Position numbers and translations under genes: made by a program. A stretch of DNA of 5,157 bases from Thermodesulfobacteriota bacterium. GTDB taxonomy: Bacteria > Desulfobacterota > DSM-4660 > Desulfatiglandales > HGW-15. A model generated the notes under the pieces. It was not told where the DNA came from. It saw only the letters and a list, made by a program, of their open reading frames with translations, and searched no databases. The stretch spans positions 1 through 5,157 of the forward strand of contig JALOPA010000682.1 in assembly GCA_025454125.1 (NCBI GenBank). Reading direction: 5' to 3'. Below, piece after piece: positions 1 to 4,891 of this stretch. Every line of letters begins with the position of its first letter. Positions within the stretch are counted from its first letter, which is position 1.

Positions 1-1
1 C

Positions 2-610
2 AACGGAGATAAGGGATTCTGCGCCGGCCTCGACATGAGAGATTTCATGAAAAGCGCACCCCAGATGACCGTGGATCAGCATTACGCCTTCCAGGTCCGC
101 CTGGCCCGGCTCCCTCTGGCCATGAGGCGCGCGCCGCAACCCATCATCTGCGCCGTGCACGGTGCAGGCGCCGGCCTCGGATTCAGCTTTGCCATGGCCT
201 CGGACGTGAGAGTGATCAGTCCGGATGCACGATTCTCTGCCGCCTACATCAACATCGGCCTTGGCGGGGCGGACATGGCTTGCAGTTATTTTCTTCCCAG
301 GCTGATCGGTGCAGGGAGAGCTTATGAGTTCATGCTCACGGGCAACTTCATGTCCGCACAGGAAGCCATGCAGCTCGGGTTTGCGAGCAGGCTCGTTGAC
401 CGCGACAAACTGCTTGAGACCGCCTTGGACCTTGCCAGAACCATGAACTCCAAGAACCCCATGGGGCTTCGCCTCACCAAAGAGGCGATCAACGTCAATC
501 TTGATGCCAACGGCCTGGAGCAGGCTTTGCAGCTGGAAGACCGCAACCAGATCCTCCTGGTTACAAGAGCGTTGCTCGACAAAGGAGAGAAGAAGGGGAA
601 GTATTTCTGA
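2..610 (+). CDS. Enoyl-CoA hydratase/isomerase (crotonase) family protein, 5'-truncated
   Basis: The reading frame is open from base 2 and the true start lies upstream; 202 residues are visible, against about 260 for the family. Numbering visible residues, the first oxyanion-hole motif GFCAGLD is at about 5-11, and the second, the VHGAGAGLGF stretch, is at about 52-61. These two segments bind the thioester carbonyl of an acyl-CoA in the crotonase fold. A typical C-terminal helical part follows, with LTGNFMSAQEAMQLGFASRLVD and LTKEAIN segments. Both catalytic glutamates of classical enoyl-CoA hydratase appear replaced: the Glu144 equivalent is Ser (codon 185-187) and the Glu164 equivalent is Tyr (245-247). 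An Asp in GGADM (272-274) lies near the position of the catalytic Asp of dienoyl-CoA isomerases. The protein is therefore a crotonase-superfamily enzyme acting on a CoA thioester, but probably not a standard hydratase; isomerase or another reaction is possible. It is likely cytosolic. No partner gene is visible; the next gene is convergent. Confidence 0.9.
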   Translation, partial: NGDKGFCAGLDMRDFMKSAPQMTVDQHYAFQVRLARLPLAMRRAPQPIICAVHGAGAGLGFSFAMASDVRVISPDARFSAAYINIGLGGADMACSYFLPRLIGAGRAYEFMLTGNFMSAQEAMQLGFASRLVDRDKLLETALDLARTMNSKNPMGLRLTKEAINVNLDANGLEQALQLEDRNQILLVTRALLDKGEKKGKYF

Positions 611-617
611 GGTGCAA

Positions 618-631
618 GGTGCACGGTACAC
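618..631 (+). repeat. 14-bp post-stop repeat, copy A
   Basis: GGTGCACGGTACAC lies 7 bases after the TGA of the crotonase gene. It matches, at 13 of 14 positions, a sequence that directly follows the livF stop codon on the other strand (4173-4186). A shorter GGTGCA copy precedes it at 611-616. Its function is unknown and chance similarity is not excluded. Confidence 0.35.
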
Positions 632-656
632 GGTTAACAAACAAGCGCGGCAAGAG

Positions 657-689
657 GTGGCACGGACAAACGATGTATGTTTGTCCGTG
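657..689 (+). repeat. REP-like hairpin, copy 1
   Basis: This is a perfect 11-bp stem, CACGGACAAAC (661-671) pairing with GTTTGTCCGTG (679-689), around a 7-base loop. The four bases abutting the 5' arm are GTGG (657-660), matching the GTRG tetranucleotide known at the foot of REP elements handled by RAYT transposases. It lies in the gap between two convergent genes, the classical REP location. No T-tract follows on either side, so an intrinsic terminator is less likely. The stem recurs at 715-741 and 3107-3135. Confidence 0.75.
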
Positions 690-714
690 ATTGCCGAATT
701 CGGAACTGGGATTC

Positions 715-744
715 GCACGGACAAGCAAAGCTTGTCCGTGCCAC
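715..744 (-). repeat. REP-like hairpin, copy 2 (inverted)
   Basis: This is a perfect 12-bp stem, GCACGGACAAGC (715-726) pairing with GCTTGTCCGTGC (730-741), with an AAA loop. Read on the minus strand it begins GTGG (744-741) and then CACGGACAAGC, so it is the copy-1 element in opposite orientation. Copies 1 and 2 share outer arms of 14 bp, GGTGGCACGGACAA at 656-669 and its exact complement at 732-745. The stem differs from copy 1 by a compensated A-T to G-C change, which suggests that pairing is maintained. Confidence 0.75.
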
Positions 745-761
745 CAAACCAAAACGAGTGA

Positions 762-1865
762 TTATTTGTCGATGGGCAGTATTTCCCCGATGTCCATGAT
801 GAGGAACCGGGAGGCATCAAGCCGGCGCTCGGCAATGGTCCGTTTGAGTTCCAGGATCGAATAGCCCGGCGGCTCGTCTCCGAGGTGAAAGGTCCCCCAC
901 TGCTGCGGGATCATGTATCGGGCATTCAGATCGTTGAAAGCCTCGATGGCCTCATCCACGTTCATGTGGTTGTAGTGCATGAACCAGCGCGGGTGGTAGG
1001 CGGTGGTGGGGAGAAGGGCATAGTCGATCTTTGGATAGCGTTTCGCGAATTCCTTGTACCCGATGAAGTATCCCGTGTCCCCTCCCAGATAAATGGTGAC
1101 CTTCGGAGTGATCAGCATGTAGCTCGCCCAGAGGGTCTCACGGGGTCCCTGCCCGAAACGCCTTGACCAGTGCTGCATGGGTAGGCAGACCAACCTGACG
1201 CCATTGCCACAGTCGATTTCCTGCCACCAGTCCATCTCCATTACGTCCTTCTTGTTCATATCCTGGACATATTCCTTTAGACCCAGGGGGACGAACATTT
1301 TCGCGTTTTCCGGAAGATCCTCGATGCTGCTCGCGTCCAGATGGTCGTAGTGGTTGTGGGTGATGATCACCCTGAGGTTCGGCGCCACTTCCCTGAGAGC
1401 TTCCGCGGTGATCCCGGGAGGCGTCTTTCGCTTCACCACGACAGCTCTCTCGGAAAAAATGGGGTCTACAAGCCAGTACTCCCCGTTGAGGCGAATGAGA
1501 AAAGTAGCGTGTCCGACCCACATAATGAAATCGCCCTGGGGCATGGCGAGAATCCGCTCTTTAGCCTTGTCCACCACACGGGGAAGATACGTTTTCTCCT
1601 CTTCCGTGTACTCCTGCGAAGCCGTGAGCCGCCACTTGAGCACGCTGAAAAGGCCCTTGTCTTCAGACGGCATCCAGGGGTTGAAGTAAAGATCATCCTT
1701 GAAGTGAGGGGCATACAGCAACGCCGGATCGGCGGATTGAACCTTTGCTCTCCACGCCGCTTCGTCGAAAGACGGCGGGGTCAGGGAGCAGGATGAACCC
1801 AGCGCGGCAAAGAAAACGGCAATCGCTAGGACAGGAAGGATTGAAGAGATTTTCGAAAACGGCAT
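762..1865 (-). CDS. Metallo-beta-lactamase-fold lipoprotein (NAPE-PLD/RomA-like, COG2220 type)
   Basis: A complete 367-residue protein. Residues 1-26 form a lipoprotein signal peptide: a short basic start, a hydrophobic core at about 8-22, and LGSSC with Cys26 as the lipidation site. The lipobox is slightly off consensus, with Gly at -3. Ser at +2 suggests outer-membrane sorting. The metal site of the MBL fold is intact: H170, H172, D174 and H175 (HNHYDH), H232 (QHWSRR), D263 (GGDTGY) and H327 (GTFHL). WVGHATFLIRLNGEYWLVDP at 116-135 and the H-W-S-R motif are typical of the family that includes NAPE-hydrolysing phospholipase D and RomA-like proteins. A hydrolase acting on a phosphodiester or lipid-like substrate in the periplasmic or outer-membrane space is the family-based guess; the substrate cannot be read from the sequence. 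A weak GGGGA ribosome site sits 4 bases before the ATG. The gene is transcribed alone, divergent from the MFS remnant and convergent with the crotonase gene. Confidence 0.9.
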   Translation of the reverse strand: MPFSKISSILPVLAIAVFFAALGSSCSLTPPSFDEAAWRAKVQSADPALLYAPHFKDDLYFNPWMPSEDKGLFSVLKWRLTASQEYTEEEKTYLPRVVDKAKERILAMPQGDFIMWVGHATFLIRLNGEYWLVDPIFSERAVVVKRKTPPGITAEALREVAPNLRVIITHNHYDHLDASSIEDLPENAKMFVPLGLKEYVQDMNKKDVMEMDWWQEIDCGNGVRLVCLPMQHWSRRFGQGPRETLWASYMLITPKVTIYLGGDTGYFIGYKEFAKRYPKIDYALLPTTAYHPRWFMHYNHMNVDEAIEAFNDLNARYMIPQQWGTFHLGDEPPGYSILELKRTIAERRLDASRFLIMDIGEILPIDK

Positions 1866-1886
1866 GGCATCCCCGAGGACTTTGTG

Positions 1887-1940
1887 GTTTTTTCGATGTT
1901 CAACTTATTCACTGCCGCCCGGCTTTTCAAACGAAAAAAC
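1887..1940. repeat. 9-bp inverted repeat in divergent intergenic region
   Basis: The 113-bp gap between the divergent lipoprotein and MFS genes (1866-1978) must hold both promoters. I see no convincing -35/-10 pair in it. It does contain GTTTTTTCG (1887-1895) matched by its exact complement CGAAAAAAC (1932-1940), separated by 36 bases. This could be an operator pair or simply two A/T tracts. Confidence 0.3.
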
Positions 1941-1964
1941 ACGGAGAGAACTCTTGCCGCCTTT

Positions 1965-1971
1965 GAAGAGG
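1965..1971 (+). promoter_or_regulatory. Ribosome binding site of the MFS gene
   Basis: GAAGAGG ends 7 bases before the ATG at 1979. This spacing favours ATG 1979 over the in-frame TTG at 1973, which would be only 1 base from the site. Confidence 0.6.
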
Positions 1972-1978
1972 CTTGACC

Positions 1979-3102
1979 ATGCAGCCGTCCATCGTTAGTT
2001 TCTTTTCCAACGATATGGATAAAGAATGTCCCATACCAGAGCCCTTCAGCGCTAATGCAGGAACGGTTTTCTTCCTTTCCGGTCTTTTTCTCCTGAATTT
2101 CATGGCTCGCTTCATCCTGGCGCCGCTCATGCCTTTCGTGGAGCAGGAAATTCACATCACCCACGCTCAGGCAGGCTCGCTCTTTCTCGTCACCTCCGCC
2201 GGGTTCGCTGTGACCCAGTTTGCTTCGGGCTTTGTCTCTTCGCGCCTCACCCACCGCAAGGCCCTCATCCTGTCCATGTTGACTGTGGGGGTTGCCCTGC
2301 TCGGTCTGGGGTTCATGCGCTCTCTTTTAGGGATTCGCCTTGCCCTCATCGTTCTCGGCCTGGCTGCCGGCCTGCACATTCCTTCAGCGCTGGCCTCGAT
2401 TACCGCCATGGTCCGGCGCCAGGATTGGGGAAAAGCCTTGGGGCTCCATGCCTCCGCGCCCACCCTCGGACTGGTTCTGGGCCCGTTGCTGGTCGCCGGC
2501 CTTATCGACGGCCTGAAGCGCTGAAGCAGATCGCTCGACTCTCCTCCTTCTGGCTCATGATAGGGCTGCTCATGATGGCGGTGGGCGGGAGCGTAGGCCT
2601 CTTCACCGTGATGCCTCTCTATCTCATTATGGAACGAGGCATGGACAGTACATCGGCCAACTCCTTCCTTGGCTTTGCTCAGATTTCAGGATTTGTTGCC
2701 GCTCTGGCCGGAGGATGGTTTGCGGATCGAGTCGGCCCAAAGCGCGCCATGGCCGCCCTGATTGCGGCAGGTGGAGTCGCCAACATTTTCCTCGGCTTCT
2801 CGAGCGGCACCTGGCTCCTCACGATTCTCTTCATTCAGCCCGTCCTGACAGGCGCGTTTTTCCCGGGCGCTTTTTCCGCCCTCTCCAGGATCGTCCCGCC
2901 CAACCTGAGAAGCGTCGTCGCCTCCGTCGCCGTGCCCATTGCCTTCTTCGTGGGCGCTGGCATTCTGCCTGCGGTCTTCGGTTACCTCGGGCAAAACCAC
3001 TCCTTCGGCCTCGGACTGGTCTTGACCGGATGTCTCATGCTGGCGGGCCCTCTCTTTGCTTTTGCGCTCCGCTTTGTGGAAACGGATCAGGAGGGCTGCT
3101 AG
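1979..3102 (+). pseudogene. MFS transporter, disrupted (TM6 and central loop missing, frameshift near 2512-2524)
   Basis: Two halves of one major facilitator superfamily permease lie in different frames. The N-terminal half (1979-2524, 181 residues) carries TM1 at about 27-54, TM2 65-87, TM3 95-113, TM4 116-143 and TM5 151-176. TM5 contains an antiporter-type motif C (GLVLGPLL). The half stops at TGA 2522-2524, just after TM5. The second half resumes in the next frame at about 2512 (PEALKQIARL) and carries six more segments up to TAG 3100-3102, including a good motif A between TM8 and TM9 (GGWFADRVGPKR). Joining the halves gives 11 TM segments and about 375 residues. A normal MFS protein has 12 segments and about 400-430 residues, so TM6 and the cytoplasmic loop are absent. 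The junction carries the tandem repeat CTGAAGCG/CTGAAGCA. Removing one 8-bp unit restores the frame but not TM6. The intact ancestor was probably a small-molecule or anion importer or exporter; the substrate is unknown. A sequencing or assembly error could explain the frameshift, but less easily the missing helix. Confidence 0.8.
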
Positions 3103-3138
3103 GTGCCACGGACAAACGAAGTGGGTTTGTCCGTGTGC
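3103..3138 (+). repeat. REP-like hairpin, copy 3
   Basis: The 11-bp stem of copy 1 recurs: CACGGACAAAC (3107-3117), a 7-base loop, then GTTTGTCCGTG (3125-3135). A GC/GC extension is possible across one bulged T (3105-3106 with 3137-3138). The foot is GTGC (3103-3106) instead of GTGG. It begins at the last base of the TAG stop of the MFS remnant and ends 5 bases before the left terminal repeat of the transposase unit, again between two convergent genes. Confidence 0.7.
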
Positions 3139-3143
3139 GAAAT

Positions 3144-3171
3144 CGTGTCAGGTCTTGACATATGACATAAC
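3144..3171. repeat. Left terminal inverted repeat (IRL)
   Basis: This is the partner of 4137-4164, with one mismatch in 28 bases. It contains an imperfect hairpin TGTCA-GGTCT-TGACA (3146-3160) followed by another TGACA (3163-3167). The last codons and the TGA stop (3148-3150) of the transposase gene lie inside it, so the repeat is partly protein-coding. Confidence 0.85.
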
Positions 3172-4116
3172 TTCTTGAACCGCTTTTCGCAGTTTCCTGT
3201 CTCTCTTCATCTCCACCTCCAGCCTCGCGCACGTCTTGGTCACCGCAGTGTAATGCACCCCCCCAAACTCCTTTGCGATATCCCGATTGCTCAGCCCCGA
3301 GTACCTCTTCATCACATAGATCGCCACCTTCCTCGCTTCCTTGTTCCTCCCCCTCTTCCTCAACGCTCCCGGTTCCTCACCATATTTTTTAGCCACCACC
3401 TGCACAATTTCAGCGGCCCTCGGCCTCTCCTTCAGCCGACGCCGCTCTACAATCTCCTCGTTCACCACCTTGCCTTTGACCAAGCCCTTCAGTCTCTCGA
3501 CGAATTCCTCTGTGCCCAACAACACCTGTCCGTAAAGCTCGGCCAGCGGGCTTCTTTCCTCCTCCTCCTCGTCTTCCCTCTCCACATATCGTTTATACTC
3601 TCTGCGGCTTCTCCCTAGTCCCTCTCCGCATTGCGACAGCACCAAGCGGTACTCCACCCAAGGCCGCATCTCCTCTTTCCTTATGTATCCAAGATAACTG
3701 CTCCATCGGTACCTCTCCGGCTTGCCCACAACCCCTGCTCTTACCGGGTTCAGGTGAACGTACCGGCTCAGTTCCAGCAGGTAAGCATCCCGATCCACGA
3801 CAATCGCCCTGTACCTCCCCTGGAACAGATGTCCCACCCGCCCATACTCACGATTGAAATATCCCGTGTACGCGCTGTTGATGCCATGCATCACTTTGAG
3901 GAGGTTCCCCAGAGGAGTCTCCAGCACCAGGTGGTAGTGGTTCTTCATCAGAACATAGCAATGGGTGAGGACCCGGTACCGATCATGATAGTCGGCCAGA
4001 ATTGACAGGAACTTCTTCCTGTCTTTATCCTTCAGGAAGATGTCCTTCTTCTCATTGCCCCTGCTGGTGATGTGGTAGAGGGCTCCCGGGTATTCTATGC
4101 GCAGCGGTCTTCCCAT
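3148..4116 (-). CDS. REP-associated tyrosine transposase (Y1/HUH) fused to a DnaA domain IV-like C-terminal domain
   Basis: 322 residues. Residues 1 to about 165 form the Y1 transposase (IS200-like) domain. It opens with MGRPLRIEYPGALYHITSRG, typical of RAYTs, then has the HUH metal motif H60-Y61-H62 in MKNHYHLVLE. GHLFQGRYRAI follows at 95-105, then RYVHLNPVRAG at 118-128, where Y119 is the expected nicking tyrosine. An acidic linker with ED and six further Glu/Asp lies at about 181-187. Residues about 232-320 resemble DnaA domain IV: EIVQVVAKKYG, then the helix-turn-helix segments ARKVAIYVMKR, LSNRDIAKEFGG and HYTAVTKTCARL. The DnaA signature GGRDHTTV reads GGVHYTAV here, so base-contact residues differ. 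By family knowledge the enzyme cleaves and rejoins single-stranded DNA at hairpins; the C-terminal domain probably adds double-strand sequence recognition. RAYTs are normally single-copy, host-maintained genes that move short REP hairpins. All key residues are present, so the gene looks intact. Confidence 0.9.
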   Translation of the reverse strand: MGRPLRIEYPGALYHITSRGNEKKDIFLKDKDRKKFLSILADYHDRYRVLTHCYVLMKNHYHLVLETPLGNLLKVMHGINSAYTGYFNREYGRVGHLFQGRYRAIVVDRDAYLLELSRYVHLNPVRAGVVGKPERYRWSSYLGYIRKEEMRPWVEYRLVLSQCGEGLGRSRREYKRYVEREDEEEEERSPLAELYGQVLLGTEEFVERLKGLVKGKVVNEEIVERRRLKERPRAAEIVQVVAKKYGEEPGALRKRGRNKEARKVAIYVMKRYSGLSNRDIAKEFGGVHYTAVTKTCARLEVEMKRDRKLRKAVQEVMSYVKT

Positions 4117-4124
4117 AGGCAGCG

Positions 4125-4153
4125 ATTATCTCCCTCGTTAAGTCATATGTCAA
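4125..4153 (-). promoter_or_regulatory. Sigma70-type promoter of the transposase gene, -35 inside the terminal repeat
   Basis: Read on the minus strand: TTGACA (4153-4148), a 17-base spacer, then GATAAT (4130-4125). The -35 is perfect, the -10 is 5 of 6 and the spacing is optimal. Transcription would start about 7 bases after the -10, at about 4118, only some 2 bases before the ATG at 4116-4114. The mRNA would therefore be leaderless or nearly so. A GAGGGAG at 4136-4130 resembles a ribosome site, but it overlaps the promoter and lies 13 bases from the ATG. Confidence 0.65.
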
Positions 4154-4164
4154 GACCTGACACG
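4137..4164. repeat. Right terminal inverted repeat (IRR)
   Basis: This is the complement of 3144-3171 with one mismatch at 4141. It contains the same TGTCA-N5-TGACA dyad and ends 22 bases from the livF stop codon. Its inner part supplies the -35 box of the transposase promoter, so the repeat doubles as a regulatory element. Confidence 0.85.
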
Positions 4165-4172
4165 TCCTCGCT

Positions 4173-4186
4173 GTGTAACGTGCACC
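4173..4186 (-). repeat. 14-bp post-stop repeat, copy B
   Basis: On the minus strand GGTGCACGTTACAC follows the TAG stop of livF with no gap. It matches copy A (618-631), downstream of the crotonase gene, at 13 of 14 bases. Confidence 0.35.
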
Positions 4187-4891
4187 CTATACCCCGAGGT
4201 ATTCCCTCATCATGTCCCTGTTCTGTTTCAGGTCATCGACGCGGCCTTCATAGACGATCGCCCCTTTGTCGATCACATAGGCCCGGTCGCTGATGTCCAT
4301 GGCAAAGAGCGCATTCTGCTCAGCCATGAGAAGCGTGTACTGTTGGTCTTTCAGCTTCCGGATCTGGTCACCGAGAAGCTGGGCCACGATCGGCGCAAGG
4401 CCCGCGGTCGGCTCATCCAGCAAGACGCATTCTGGACTTCCCATCAGCGTTCTCCCCACAGTCAGCATCTGCTGCTCCCCGCCGCTCAGGGTTCCGGCGA
4501 TTCGGTTGTCCATGGTTTTGAGTTTCGGGAACAATCCATAGACTTTTCCAAGGGAGGCGCTCATTGCCTGCCTGTCCCACTTCCTCAGGCCCAGCTCCAA
4601 GTTCTCCCTAACGGTCAGCTCCGAAAAGATCCAACGGTTTTCCGGAACAAACCCGATCCCCATCCGCGCAATCTGGAAAGGCTTCCTGCCGCGGATCTCC
4701 GTCCCTTTGAACCGAACGCTCCCGGCGCAGGGGCGGCAAAGGCCCACGATGCTCTTGAGGCTGGTGCTCTTCCCTGCCCCGTTCCTCCCCAGCAGGGAGA
4801 CGACCTCGCCCTGACCGAGATTCAGGGACACCGCAAAGATGGCCTGGAAGATCCCGTAGAAGGTGTCGATCACCTTTACCTCAAGGAACAT
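4187..4891 (-). CDS. livF: ABC transporter ATP-binding protein, LivF type (branched-chain amino acid family)
   Basis: 234 residues, the normal LivF length. It contains a complete ABC ATPase: Walker A GRNGAGKST at 35-43, a Q-loop region in VPENRWIFSELTV (82-94), signature LSGGEQQ at 135-141, and Walker B CVLLDE at 155-160 followed by PTAGLAP. The H-loop reads MAEQN with Q192 in place of His, which is usual in LivF. The length, the VPE-x-R-x-IF-ELTV motif and the YEG segment near the C terminus separate LivF from LivG. The protein is the cytoplasmic energy-coupling subunit of a HAAT-family importer. The substrate could be branched-chain amino acids, but amides, urea or aromatic acids use the same family. 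The start overlaps the end of livG by 16 bases, with GGAG (4902-4899) 7 bases before the ATG, indicating translational coupling. The permease and binding-protein genes are not in the window. Confidence 0.92.
   Translation of the reverse strand: MFLEVKVIDTFYGIFQAIFAVSLNLGQGEVVSLLGRNGAGKSTSLKSIVGLCRPCAGSVRFKGTEIRGRKPFQIARMGIGFVPENRWIFSELTVRENLELGLRKWDRQAMSASLGKVYGLFPKLKTMDNRIAGTLSGGEQQMLTVGRTLMGSPECVLLDEPTAGLAPIVAQLLGDQIRKLKDQQYTLLMAEQNALFAMDISDRAYVIDKGAIVYEGRVDDLKQNRDMMREYLGV

Larger units (their letters stand above)
3144..4164 (-). mobile_element. Compact single-gene RAYT mobile unit with 28-bp terminal inverted repeats
   Basis: This is a 1021-bp unit bounded by inverted repeats 3144-3171 and 4137-4164. 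They match at 27 of 28 positions, and the match ends abruptly on both the inner and outer side. It contains only the transposase gene (3148-4116, minus). No direct target duplication is seen: the outer flanks read GCGAAAT and TCCTCGC. That agrees with HUH (Y1) transposition, which does not create target duplications. The unit sits between REP-like copy 3 and the 3' end of livF. Its Arg codons are strongly biased to AGG compared with the neighbouring lipoprotein gene, consistent with a foreign origin. Confidence 0.75.

Noticed and set aside
657..744. Hairpins as Rho-independent terminators
   Set aside because: No run of T follows the stems on either strand. The recurrence of the same stem sequence with a conserved foot fits a repeat family better, although a role in slowing transcription or protecting 3' ends is not excluded.
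656..745. CRISPR array
   Set aside because: Only two repeats are present, in inverted orientation, with no regular spacers and no cas genes.
1138..1796. Long open frames overlapping the lipoprotein gene on both strands
   Set aside because: They lack recognisable domains and ribosome sites and lie within a gene with intact metal-binding motifs.
1866..1978. Minus-strand promoter TTGAAA - 17 bases - TAAGTT for the lipoprotein gene
   Set aside because: The -10 candidate matches only three of six consensus bases; this is too weak to annotate.
2500..2530. Programmed ribosomal frameshift or two separate half-transporter genes
   Set aside because: There is no slippery heptamer at the junction. The second half has no convincing ribosome site or start, and TM6 is missing, so a mutated gene is the simpler reading.
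3144..4164. DnaA boxes inside the element as targets of the DnaA-like domain
   Set aside because: I found no convincing match to TTATCCACA on either strand in the terminal repeats or the promoter region.
3137..4171. Target-site duplication around the transposase unit
   Set aside because: The bases outside the two 28-bp repeats do not match as a direct repeat, and HUH transposases do not make one.
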